From Flavobacteriaceae bacterium (GTDB taxonomy: Bacteria > Bacteroidota > Bacteroidia > Flavobacteriales > Flavobacteriaceae), in NCBI GenBank assembly GCA_019752245.1, contig JAIEMH010000107.1, positions 1 to 15,021 of the forward strand: DNA of 15,021 nt, read 5' to 3'. The position numbers and the translations under genes are program-made. The notes under the pieces are model-generated. The model made no database searches and was not told the DNA's origin. It worked only from the letters and a program-made list of their open reading frames with translations. This document shows positions 8,901 to 15,021 of the stretch, one piece after another (positions within the stretch are counted from its first letter, which is position 1; every line of letters starts with the position of its first letter).

Positions 8901-9326
8901 ATAACCCATTTTTTCGGTTAGATCGTTCCAAACGTCGGTGTAACGCATTACGGTTTTTTTACACGCTTCGTTGTATTCTTCGATAGAAATAGATTTCCCG
9001 ATGTCTTCTTTGGTAATTCCTAATTCTTTCTCAGTACCTAATTCTACTGGTAAACCGTGTGTATCCCAACCAGCTTTTCGCTTAACTTGGAACCCTTTTT
9101 GAGTTTTATAACGACAAAAAATATCTTTAATCGCACGCGCCATTACGTGGTGAATTCCAGGCAAACCATTTGCAGATGGCGGACCTTCAAAAAACACGTA
9201 AGGTTGTTTTCCTTCACGAGAAGTTACAGATTGTTCAAAGATGTTCTTTTCTTTCCAAAATTTTAGAACTTCTGACGCTACTGTTGGTAAGTCAAGTCCT
9301 TTGTATTCAGTAAATTTTGTGCTCAT
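5925..9326 (-). CDS. ileS: Isoleucyl-tRNA synthetase, long eukaryote-like type with GIHH active-site motif
   Basis: This enzyme charges tRNA-Ile with isoleucine and hydrolyses mischarged valine. The ~1133-residue product has the class I catalytic core, the CP1 editing domain (AWTTTPWTLPSNTAL, GTGIVHTAPTFGADD), the second signature KMSKR (bases 7269-7283) in place of KMSKS, and a long C-terminal anticodon-binding region. The length and motifs fit the IleRS2 (eukaryote-like) clade rather than the ~940-residue E. coli type. The first signature is GIHH (bases 9147-9158, PPSANGLPGIHH), not HIGH, with His and Gly exchanged. The frame is open to 9347, but conserved sequence starts with MSTKFTEYKGLDLP, so ATG 9326 is chosen. 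It is co-transcribed with the DksA-like gene 7 bases downstream. No strong promoter is seen; TACTTTCG at 9359-9352 is a one-mismatch -7 box just below a heptamer repeat array. Confidence 0.97.
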   Translation of the reverse strand: MSTKFTEYKGLDLPTVASEVLKFWKEKNIFEQSVTSREGKQPYVFFEGPPSANGLPGIHHVMARAIKDIFCRYKTQKGFQVKRKAGWDTHGLPVELGTEKELGITKEDIGKSISIEEYNEACKKTVMRYTDVWNDLTEKMGYWVDMEDPYVTYKSKYMESVWWLLKQIYNKDLLYKGYTIQPYSPKAGTGLSSHEVNQPGSYRDVTDTTVVAQFKTKNETLPSFLQGFGDIHILAWTTTPWTLPSNTALTVGPKIDYVLVETFNQYTFLPVKVILAKNLVGKQFGKGFFASEEVSDFENYKANDKTIPYKILAECKGLDLVGIRYEQLMPLTLPYLNPENAFRVISGDFVTTEDGTGIVHTAPTFGADDAKVAKEASPEIPPMLVLDTNGNPVPLVDLQGKFIQGLGDLSGKYVKNEYYDAGTAPERSADVEIAIQLKEENKAFKVEKYVHSYPHSWRTDEPLLYYPLDSWFIKVTDVKDRMFDLNETINWKPKATGEGRFGNWLKNANDWNLSRSRYWGIPLPIWRTEDGTEEVLIGSVEELYSEIEKSIAAGFQSENPFIGFEVGNMSEENYDLVDLHKNVVDAITLVSASGKPMKRESDLIDVWFDSGAMPYAQWHYPFENKDKIDENKDFPADFIAEGVDQTRGWFYTLHAIGTLVFDKIAYKNVVSNGLVLDKNGQKMSKRLGNATDPFTTIAEYGPDATRWYMISNANPWDNLKFDIEGVAEVRRKFFGTLYNTYSFFSLYANIDNFNYSEAEIPLNERPEIDRWILSELHTLIKVVDEAYADYEPTKAARAISDFVQENLSNWYVRLCRRRFWKGEYGTDKIAAYQTLYTCLLTVAKLGAPIAPFFMDKLYKDLTQATHSEEFESVHLAKFPNSVENFVDKSLESKMMKAQTVSSLVLSLRKKEMIKVRQPLQKVMIPILDDNQRAEIEAVSDLIKAEVNVKEIELLDDASGVLVKQIKPNFKALGPRFGKDMNLISKEIQSLSPEQINEIDAKGELTLVISGKSITLTSEDVEIASQDIPGWLVANANGITVALDITISPELKQEGVARELVNRIQNIRKDSGFEVTDKIKVQLQRSGELEEAIKNNDDYIKSETLTETLDFVDELQNGIEIEFDDIKTKILISK

Positions 9327-9365
9327 TTTATCGTTTTCTAAAATCAATTTGCGAAAGTAGTAAAT

Positions 9366-9400
9366 AGTTTTCAGTTTTCAGTTTTCAGTTTTCAGTTTTT
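9366..9400. repeat. Four-copy 7-bp tandem repeat (AGTTTTC) upstream of ileS
   Basis: Four perfect copies of AGTTTTC (9366-9393) are followed by a fifth, imperfect AGTTTTT. The array lies 40-75 bases upstream of the chosen ileS ATG and just upstream of the candidate -7 box at 9352-9359, where a -33 element would be expected. Rotated, the unit TTTTCAG resembles the TTTTCTA unit of the repeat at 2224-2255. Confidence 0.9.
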
Positions 9401-9418
9401 GCGATTGTTTAGAAAATT

Positions 9419-9503
9419 TAACCACAAACGTTACAAAGGAAAAACAACCAGAATCACAAAGCTTTGAGTGCTTTGGGTTAAAACTTAGTGCTCTTTGTGG
9501 TTA
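9419..9503. repeat. 85-bp imperfect palindromic intergenic element
   Basis: The ends form a perfect 10-bp inverted repeat: TAACCACAAA (9419-9428) and TTTGTGGTTA (9494-9503). The centre is the palindrome CAAAGCTTTG (9457-9466). Between them, CAAAG-like words recur in the left arm and CTTTG-like words in the right, so the whole can fold as one long imperfect hairpin. It ends 4 bases past the recO stop codon and carries no coding potential. I recall similar ACCACAAAG-type intergenic repeats in many Bacteroidota genomes. It could act as a recO terminator or be a MITE/REP-like relic. No clear target-site duplication is visible. Confidence 0.75.
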
Positions 9504-9506
9504 GAC

Positions 9507-10220
9507 TTAAGAAAAAACTTCCTTTAAAACGTCTAGTGATTTTGGTTTTTTAAATCCGTCGAGGTGAATAGAATAATAATCGAGTAGGATTTTTAGTAGA
9601 ATTTGACGTTCGATTCCAGCGAAAACTTTTTGGTTGGAATCGAATTTTAGATTGATTAATTTTTTGAAGAGAAAAGTTTCGTGTTCGTTTAAACAATTTG
9701 TACCTTGAAAAGGTGAAAATATTCCATCGATCATTTCAAAATGTTTGAAATCGGTGTCTGAATTATCTGGATAAAATCCTAAGAATTTTGTTATTTCCAA
9801 CAATAAAATTAGATGAAAATTAGATGTTTCTTCGTGTGTGTCTAGCCACAGTAATGCGGTTTCAAGAAAAGTAAATAGGTTTTCGTTTTTTTCTTCTTCG
9901 TGAATGCTGTGATGTAACATTTCTGAAAGGAAAATCACGATAGTACTTTTTACAACATCAGTATTTATAGTTTGAAAAGCGGTTGCTAATTTTATTTCTT
10001 TAAAATGTTCTAATGTTCCTTTATTTTTATGATTGGCTTCGATTTCTAGGATTGTCAATGGCTGAAAATAAGCTATTTTTTGGTTGGATTTTTTTCCAGA
10101 ATAAGCACTTTGCACAAAGTAACTTTTTAGTCCGTCGGATTGTGTGAAACATTTTACAATCAAGCTTTTTTCTTGATATCTTAATGATGAAATTACAATG
10201 GCTTTGGTTTTGACTAGCAT
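9507..10220 (-). CDS. recO: DNA repair protein RecO
   Basis: RecO helps RecR load RecA onto SSB-coated single-stranded DNA in the RecFOR recombination pathway. The 237-residue product has the expected length. Its N-terminal OB-fold region (about 1-80) begins with the characteristic MLVKTKAIVISSLRYQEKS and continues through CFTQSDGLKSYFVQ and an L-E-I-E strand; the rest is the helical C-terminal domain, with EITKFLGFYPDN as a recognisable block. The four-cysteine zinc site of some RecO proteins is absent: only two cysteines remain outside any C-x2-C pair. The ATG overlaps the stop codon of the PorZ-like gene by one base (TAATG), implying translational coupling. The palindromic element follows directly after the stop. 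Confidence 0.93.
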   Translation of the reverse strand: MLVKTKAIVISSLRYQEKSLIVKCFTQSDGLKSYFVQSAYSGKKSNQKIAYFQPLTILEIEANHKNKGTLEHFKEIKLATAFQTINTDVVKSTIVIFLSEMLHHSIHEEEKNENLFTFLETALLWLDTHEETSNFHLILLLEITKFLGFYPDNSDTDFKHFEMIDGIFSPFQGTNCLNEHETFLFKKLINLKFDSNQKVFAGIERQILLKILLDYYSIHLDGFKKPKSLDVLKEVFS

Positions 10221-12529
10221 TATCTGATGATCATGACTTTCTTTACGGTAGTATCAATTCCGTCTTGAGCCGATATTAAAATCATATAGACACCAGATGC
10301 TACTTTATACTTTCCAAATGCAGTGGTGTCCCATTCTATAGTTCCTCCTTCTGAAGTGGTTTCGTAAACAAGGTTTCCTTCGATATCGGTTATTTTAATT
10401 ACGGCTTTGTTTGTAAGTCCAGAAATTTTTACAGTTCCGGCAAACTCTGGTCGAACCGGATTTGGATAAACATAAACACTGTCTAAATTATCACTAGGCT
10501 TGGTAGAAGAACCTTTAAAAGAGACTAATCCTTTATCGGTGGCAAAGAATACTTCACCAGTAACGCTATCAATTTCTATGTCGTTTATATTATCGCTAGG
10601 AAGTGGTGAATTATCTTTAGTAAAATGATAGATGGTTTCCTGACCGTTTGGAGAAACTAAATACACGCCAGATTCGGCAATTGCAACCCATTTTCTGTTG
10701 GCTCCATCCACATTTATATCCAACAGCATTTGTTCGTAAAAAAGTTCTTGAGCCAGTTCCACTCCATTGATCACTTCATTAATGATTATAGCTTTGGATT
10801 GAATTTCTGTTTCTGAGATAAAAGTATCTACGCTAGGAATTATTCTTAAACCTCTTGTGGTGCCAATCCAAACTTGATTTTTATTATCTATGGCAACACA
10901 TCTTACATCTGCACTTGGCAAATTACCATCGGTACCGGTTTTTAATTTTATAAATTTATTTGCATAATTTTCATTAAATGCTATTAAACCGTTTCCTCTG
11001 TAAGAAGGAACCCATTTTGTATCATTTTTATCAATTGCCAATTTTGAATATCGTTCTTCATTTGGTAGAGATAATTGTGCTGGCCAGTCGTTTATAGATT
11101 GCCAAGTGCCATTACTTTTTAAAGTTTTTAACCCTTTAAAAACGTAAGCATTTGTTATCCAGAGATTTCCATTGCTATCAAAAGCTGGCCCATTTATTCT
11201 TACAGATGTATAAGTAGGCGTTACAAACTGTTGATTCTCTGGACCATTTGGCGGTGAAGTATTTTGATTAAACAAGGTTATTTGGTTGTCTTTTATTTTT
11301 AGTAAACCATTATGATACGAGCAAACATAAACTTCATTTTCGTTTTTTGGATTGGTTACAATGTCTGTAAGAGAAGTTGCGCCTAAAAGGTTATTATAAG
11401 GAATTTTACTCCAACCTGTTTGTTTGGAATATTTGCTGATACCTTCTTCTAAATAACTTGGATCATAAGACAGTGAATAACCGCCATACGTTGCCCAAAG
11501 CGTACTAGAAGTTTGTTTTAATCTAAAAATATTATTTCTATCTGGACCATCTGGTTTAATGATTTGAAACGCTGTAGGACTTGTTATTGTGGATGAAAGC
11601 AGGCCTTTTTCATTTGTACCAATAAAGATAGCACCGTTAATTACAGTTGCACAATTAAATGTAACTGGCGCAGCAGTATATTGACTACTTACAACATGAA
11701 CTACTTGTTGTAATGTATTGTTTAATATATATACATGATCTTGAGTTGTTACAATAACATTATTATCACTCGTTCGAAGATCCTTACCCGATTGATTCAT
11801 ATTGAATAATTGCACAAAAAAAGACCCATTATATCGGTATATTCTTCCATCTGTATTCATTCCAACAAGTTCATTTTGTATCGATGTTATTCCGTTCCAA
11901 TAACCTGAGTCAAATTGTTGCCATTGGTTAAAATCAACCAAAATTGGGTTTGTAATAGCTGCTTTTCTTATGCCGTTAACATCTGTAACGGCATAGATAT
12001 CATTATTGAAGATAGTAGTTTGATATACTTTTACTTGTTGCCCACTAGTACCTATATAGTAAGTATCTCCAAACTCAAGAGTTGCCATGTCAAAAACAGA
12101 AATTCCATAATCACACGATATATAGATTTTTCCGTTATACTCTAGAAAATGATTTATTTTTTTTATCGCTGGTGAAACTGGAACTTCATTTAGAATTCCG
12201 TTTTTATACAAAACTGTTCCGTCAGGATTAACAATTAATAACAGTCCATTTTGATTTCCAATAAGAGTCTTGTTAAAATTGGCACTGTGGTAGATTGCCG
12301 TAATCGTTCCTGCTTTTAATCCATCTATAGATGTTGTTGTTTTTACGTCATTGGTTGTGAGGTTTTTTGAGAAAAAAGCGTTTTCTGACGCAGCATAAAC
12401 ATTTAAAGGACTTTCGCTAACATCGTTTATTTTGTTATAAGAAAAATAACCTTGCCATTGCTTATTGCTTTGGGCAAAAGCATTAGAGAAATTAAATAAA
12501 ACTAGTATTATGAGAAACCTCTTAAACAT
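10220..12529 (-). CDS. porZ: PorZ-like type IX secretion beta-propeller protein
   Basis: The 769-residue protein has a signal peptide (MFKRFLIILVLFNFSNAFA, then QSNKQW) and a series of beta-propeller repeats of the two-component-regulator-propeller kind (for example GNLWITN, NQVWIGTTRGLRIIPS, GEVFFATDKGLVSFKG). The C-terminal ~85 residues form a type A T9SS sorting-like domain (VYPNPVRPE, VKITDIEGNLVY-like strands, ASGVYMILI, KKVMIIR). PorZ of Porphyromonas gingivalis (776 residues) has the same length and order: two propellers plus a C-terminal domain. It sits on the cell surface as part of the attachment complex that handles T9SS cargo. Identity is inferred from architecture and N-terminal similarity from memory; another secreted propeller protein is possible. 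recO follows with a one-base overlap, and a -7 box precedes the gene at 12549-12556. Confidence 0.82.
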   Translation of the reverse strand: MFKRFLIILVLFNFSNAFAQSNKQWQGYFSYNKINDVSESPLNVYAASENAFFSKNLTTNDVKTTTSIDGLKAGTITAIYHSANFNKTLIGNQNGLLLIVNPDGTVLYKNGILNEVPVSPAIKKINHFLEYNGKIYISCDYGISVFDMATLEFGDTYYIGTSGQQVKVYQTTIFNNDIYAVTDVNGIRKAAITNPILVDFNQWQQFDSGYWNGITSIQNELVGMNTDGRIYRYNGSFFVQLFNMNQSGKDLRTSDNNVIVTTQDHVYILNNTLQQVVHVVSSQYTAAPVTFNCATVINGAIFIGTNEKGLLSSTITSPTAFQIIKPDGPDRNNIFRLKQTSSTLWATYGGYSLSYDPSYLEEGISKYSKQTGWSKIPYNNLLGATSLTDIVTNPKNENEVYVCSYHNGLLKIKDNQITLFNQNTSPPNGPENQQFVTPTYTSVRINGPAFDSNGNLWITNAYVFKGLKTLKSNGTWQSINDWPAQLSLPNEERYSKLAIDKNDTKWVPSYRGNGLIAFNENYANKFIKLKTGTDGNLPSADVRCVAIDNKNQVWIGTTRGLRIIPSVDTFISETEIQSKAIIINEVINGVELAQELFYEQMLLDINVDGANRKWVAIAESGVYLVSPNGQETIYHFTKDNSPLPSDNINDIEIDSVTGEVFFATDKGLVSFKGSSTKPSDNLDSVYVYPNPVRPEFAGTVKISGLTNKAVIKITDIEGNLVYETTSEGGTIEWDTTAFGKYKVASGVYMILISAQDGIDTTVKKVMIIR

Positions 12530-12548
12530 TATAAAAAAATTGATGACA

Positions 12549-12556
12549 CAAATATA
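12549..12556 (-). promoter_or_regulatory. Predicted -7 box of the porZ-recO unit
   Basis: TATATTTG on the minus strand matches TAnnTTTG exactly, 19 bases before the porZ-like ATG, so the leader would be short. No convincing -33 TTG is present at 17-23 bases; a CTG lies at about 20. Confidence 0.45.
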
Positions 12557-12595
12557 CTACAAAACGCAATTAATTACAGTTTCATATAAATCAAT

Positions 12596-12633
12596 AAAAA
12601 AAACCTTCTTTCAAAACATGAAAGAAGGTTTTT
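12596..12633 (-). terminator. Intrinsic terminator of gdhA
   Basis: A 14-bp perfect stem (AAAAACCTTCTTTC at 12599-12612 with GAAAGAAGGTTTTT at 12620-12633) and a 7-base loop are followed on the minus strand by a run of eight T residues (12603-12596). It lies about 20 bases after the gdhA stop and separates gdhA from the porZ-recO unit. Confidence 0.88.
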
Positions 12634-12653
12634 AAAAAATATAATTATTTTAT

Positions 12654-13997
12654 TTACACAACTCCTTGAGCAAGCATTGCATCGGCAACTTTTACGAAAC
12701 CAGCAATATTTGCACCTTTTACATAATCAATGTATCCATTTGCATCTGAACCATATTTTACACAAGCTGCATGAATATCAGACATAATTCTTTTTAGTCT
12801 TTCGTCAACCTCTTCAGAAGTCCAGCTTAAACGTAAAGAGTTTTGTGACATTTCAAGACCAGATGTTGCAACACCACCAGCGTTAGATGCTTTTCCTGGA
12901 GCAAATAATATTTTTGCATTTTGGAAAACCGTAACAGCTTCTGGAGTTGAAGGCATGTTTGCTCCTTCAGCCACACAAATACATCCGTTTTCGATTAATG
13001 TTTTTGCTTCGTCCTCATTCAATTCGTTTTGAGTTGCGCAAGGTAATGCTACATCACATTTTACTTCCCAAGGACGTTTGTTTGCTACGAATTTTGCGTT
13101 TGGATATTTAGTAACATAATCAGAAATTCTTCCGTAGTTTACATTTTTAATTTCCATTACATAAGCTAGTTTTTCGGCAGTAATTCCTTCAGCATCATGA
13201 ATATACCCTGATGAATCTGACATTGTTACTACTTTTCCTCCAAGTTCAGTTGCTTTTTGAGTCGCATATTGCGCTACGTTTCCTGAACCAGAAACCACAA
13301 CAGTTTTACCTGTAAAACTATCACCTTTAGTTGCTAACATACTTTGTGCAAAGTAAACATCGCCATATCCTGTAGCTTCTGGACGAATTAACGAACCACC
13401 AAAAGAAATTCCTTTTCCAGTTAGAACTCCTGTGAATTCATTTCTTAATCTTTTGTATTGACCAAACATGTAACCAACTTCTCTTCCACCAACACCAATA
13501 TCTCCAGCAGGAACATCGGTATCTGCACCAATATGTTTAGACAATTCTGTCATAAATGCTTGACAAAATTTCATTATTTCAATATCTGATTTTCCTTTTG
13601 GATCAAAATCTGCTCCACCTTTTCCACCACCCATTGGTAATGTTGTTAAGCTATTTTTGAAAGTTTGCTCAAAAGCTAAAAATTTCAAGATACTTAAATT
13701 TACAGAAGGATGAAAACGAATTCCTCCTTTGTAAGGACCAATTGCAGAATTCATTTGAATTCTATAACCTCTATTAACTTGAGTTTTACCAGCATCATCA
13801 ATCCATGTAACACGGAACATGATTACTCTTTCTGGTTCAACCATTCTTTCCAAAAGCATCTTGCCTTCGTATTTTTTATTTTCTTCAATAAATGGAATTA
13901 CTGTTTCGGCAACTTCCTTAACAGCTTGTAAGAATTCAGACTCGTTAGGGTTTTTTTTAGCAACCGCTTCAATAAAGTTGTTGATACTTTGTGACAT
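12654..13997 (-). CDS. gdhA: NADP-dependent glutamate dehydrogenase (hexameric type)
   Basis: The enzyme interconverts 2-oxoglutarate plus ammonium and glutamate; this class usually works with NADPH in the assimilatory direction, although the cofactor is inferred here. The 447-residue length is standard for the small hexameric class. Visible blocks are the substrate site GPYKGGIRFHPSVN (87-100, Lys90), Lys114, PMGGGKGGADFDP with catalytic Lys126 (121-133), GDIGVGGREVGYMFGQYKR, RPEATGYGDVYF, the Rossmann motif VSGSGNVAQYA, and GKASNAGGVATSGLEMSQN near the C terminus. It is a single-gene unit with its own promoter (14043-14074), a palindromic operator candidate (14020-14031) and a strong terminator. 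The start MSQSINNFIEAV agrees with the family. Confidence 0.97.
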   Translation of the reverse strand: MSQSINNFIEAVAKKNPNESEFLQAVKEVAETVIPFIEENKKYEGKMLLERMVEPERVIMFRVTWIDDAGKTQVNRGYRIQMNSAIGPYKGGIRFHPSVNLSILKFLAFEQTFKNSLTTLPMGGGKGGADFDPKGKSDIEIMKFCQAFMTELSKHIGADTDVPAGDIGVGGREVGYMFGQYKRLRNEFTGVLTGKGISFGGSLIRPEATGYGDVYFAQSMLATKGDSFTGKTVVVSGSGNVAQYATQKATELGGKVVTMSDSSGYIHDAEGITAEKLAYVMEIKNVNYGRISDYVTKYPNAKFVANKRPWEVKCDVALPCATQNELNEDEAKTLIENGCICVAEGANMPSTPEAVTVFQNAKILFAPGKASNAGGVATSGLEMSQNSLRLSWTSEEVDERLKRIMSDIHAACVKYGSDANGYIDYVKGANIAGFVKVADAMLAQGVV

Positions 13998-14019
13998 AAA
14001 TTATAATATTAATGTTTAA

Positions 14020-14031
14020 GAAAACGTTTTC
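14020..14031. promoter_or_regulatory. Operator-like palindrome in the gdhA leader
   Basis: GAAAACGTTTTC is a perfect 12-bp palindrome with a central CG, 22 bases before the gdhA ATG and 11 bases downstream of the -7 box, so a bound protein would block the transcription start. The extended minus-strand form ACGAAAACGTTTTCTT resembles LacI/PurR-family operators (A-C-G-x-AAACGTTT-x-C). Confidence 0.55.
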
Positions 14032-14042
14032 GTAATATTTTA

Positions 14043-14074
14043 CAAAGATACATTTTATTAAAATAATGACCCAA
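14043..14074 (-). promoter_or_regulatory. Predicted gdhA promoter
   Basis: On the minus strand TTG (14074-14072), a 21-base spacer and TATCTTTG (14050-14043) match the Flavobacterium promoter consensus exactly. The leader to the gdhA ATG would be about 35-40 bases and contains the 14020-14031 palindrome. Confidence 0.65.
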
Positions 14075-14200
14075 TTTTTTTTAAATTCTCATTAATTTTA
14101 TGTTTATCTTAACCTTTTTTATTGATAATTGAAATTACGCTCCTATTTTAAAACTATTTCTGCTTTTTTTCGTAGATAAACAAGTATTTTTTTATTTTAT

Positions 14201-14231
14201 TTTATTAGTGAATGATGTTTTTATATATTTG
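14201..14231 (+). promoter_or_regulatory. Predicted promoter of the gene at 14253
   Basis: TATATTTG at 14224-14231 matches the -7 consensus exactly, 21 bases before the ATG. The -33 region (TTTATTAG, 14201-14208) is poor and its spacing short, so only the -7 box is well supported. Confidence 0.45.
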
Positions 14232-14252
14232 TCGAGAATTGAATTAATCTGT

Positions 14253-15021
14253 ATGAAAAAGACCAAGTATTTTATTGTCACATTATTGCTGTTGTGTAGC
14301 TTCACAAATAAAGCAATTGCTCAGTTCGGTTTCTCTCATGAAATTGGTGCTATTGTTGGACCTGTAGCATTTCAGTCTGATTATGGCGAACGTCATGATA
14401 TTTCTACTAACTCAGGAAACACAGGCTTCGGTATTGGATTAATTCACTATTTGAATTTTTCTTACAGAGCAGAATGTAATTGTTATACTCCAGAAACTTA
14501 TTTTAACGACCATTTTAAGTTAAGAAGTGAATTATCATACAATAAAACAAATCTTCAACATTTTGGTCAATGGGTAGATGCAAAAAAAAATTCAATAGCT
14601 GCTCAACAATTAAGAGCAATGAGAGGAAGTACCGCTGTTACTAACATTGGTATGCAATTAGAATTCTTTCCTTTTAGTATTAGAGATTTTACTTCAACTA
14701 TAGGAAGTTGGGCACCTTTTATTAGTCTTGGAGGTCAATTTAGTTTTTACAAACCAACCGCTTATTCGGAATTAGGACCAGGATTAGGTCAATTGCCAAC
14801 GGTAACTCCAATAAAATACATCGATGCATTTGATGTTAAAGGAGGAACTACTTGGTCTGTAGTTTCTAGTGTTGGAACTAGATACAAATTAACTGAACTT
14901 TCTGACTTAATGGTGGATTTAAGATTTCAATATTATTTCTCTAACTGGGTTGATGGTTTAAGCCCTGATCCTAAAGTATATTTAGAAAACAGAGCAAATG
15001 ACTGGAACATTTGGTTTAATG
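14253..15021 (+). CDS. Secreted or outer-membrane family protein, 3'-truncated by the window edge
   Basis: An ATG at 14253 opens a frame of 256 codons that reaches the right edge without a stop. A clear signal peptide is visible (MKKTKYFIVTLLLLCSF, then TNKAIA before QFGF). The mature part has alternating strand-like segments rich in Gly and aromatics (FGFSHEIGAIVGPVAFQSDYG, GFGIGLIHYLNF, HFKLRSELSYNKT, PFISLGGQFSFY, VDLRFQYYF), as in small outer-membrane beta-barrels. A conserved-looking cysteine pair occurs in AECNCYTPETYFNDHF. From memory this resembles the Flavobacteriaceae family labelled THC0290_0291, of unknown function; that label should be confirmed by search. It is divergent from gdhA and has its own -7 box at 14224-14231. 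No enzymatic motif is seen. Confidence 0.85.
   Translation, partial: MKKTKYFIVTLLLLCSFTNKAIAQFGFSHEIGAIVGPVAFQSDYGERHDISTNSGNTGFGIGLIHYLNFSYRAECNCYTPETYFNDHFKLRSELSYNKTNLQHFGQWVDAKKNSIAAQQLRAMRGSTAVTNIGMQLEFFPFSIRDFTSTIGSWAPFISLGGQFSFYKPTAYSELGPGLGQLPTVTPIKYIDAFDVKGGTTWSVVSSVGTRYKLTELSDLMVDLRFQYYFSNWVDGLSPDPKVYLENRANDWNIWFN

Noticed and set aside
6193..9266. Several plus-strand open frames of 68-114 codons opposite ileS
   Set aside because: They lie antisense to a well-conserved gene, lack family similarity or start context, and are explained as codon-bias shadows of ileS.
9331..9337. Half-site CGTTTTC near the ileS start as a second copy of the gdhA operator
   Set aside because: Only one half of the palindrome is present, which is expected by chance in such AT-rich DNA.
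9366..9400. Short direct repeats as a possible CRISPR array
   Set aside because: Units are 7 bp with no spacers and no cas gene is nearby; this is a simple tandem repeat.
9327..9506. T-box or other tRNA-sensing leader upstream of ileS
   Set aside because: No T-box core or specifier-type structure is visible; the region is accounted for by the heptamer array and the palindromic element.

Overview
The window is AT-rich DNA from a Bacteroidota bacterium, almost certainly a Flavobacterium-like member of the Flavobacteriaceae. The evidence is a type IX secretion (PorZ-like) protein with a C-terminal sorting-type domain, A-rich translation starts without clear Shine-Dalgarno sites, several upstream boxes matching the Flavobacterium -7 consensus TAnnTTTG, and a eukaryote-like isoleucyl-tRNA synthetase of about 1130 residues. 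No RNA gene, prophage, insertion sequence or CRISPR array is visible. Most of the content is housekeeping. I did not find a convincing new multi-gene system; the interest lies in altered motifs within known families and in small repeats.

Layout from left to right, minus strand unless stated. The first ~86 bases carry what looks like a 5'-truncated piece of an adenylation (NRPS/AMP-ligase) domain running off the window. Next come a patatin/BamA-type outer-membrane phospholipase-like gene (58-2310) and uvrC (2331-4124), which form a uvrC-to-patatin transcription unit. Divergent from uvrC, on the plus strand, is a 5-formyltetrahydrofolate cyclo-ligase gene (4239-4802). Its stop codon interlocks with that of lspA (4799-5449). 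A strong terminator (5487-5515) separates lspA from the ileS (5925-9326) / DksA-TraR-like (5537-5917) pair. The ileS upstream region (9327-9506) holds a four-copy heptamer array and an 85-base palindromic element. Beyond it lie recO (9507-10220) and the PorZ-like gene (10220-12529), coupled by a TAATG stop/start overlap. A hairpin terminator (12596-12633) follows gdhA (12654-13997). On the plus strand a secreted or outer-membrane family protein starts at 14253 and runs off the right edge.

Functional links: IleRS supplies charged tRNA, the DksA-like protein probably tunes RNA polymerase, and LspA matures lipoproteins. UvrC and RecO act in DNA repair. The PorZ-like protein, the patatin/BamA protein and the right-edge protein belong to the envelope. 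GdhA joins carbon and nitrogen metabolism and appears to have an operator palindrome next to its promoter.

Most notable points: IleRS carries GIHH where HIGH is expected, a change linked to mupirocin hyper-resistance in IleRS2 enzymes. The DksA-like protein has C/T/S/A in place of the four zinc cysteines. A 7-bp tandem repeat lies inside the signal-peptide codons of the patatin gene and could switch its frame. A palindrome GAAAACGTTTTC sits just downstream of the gdhA -7 box.
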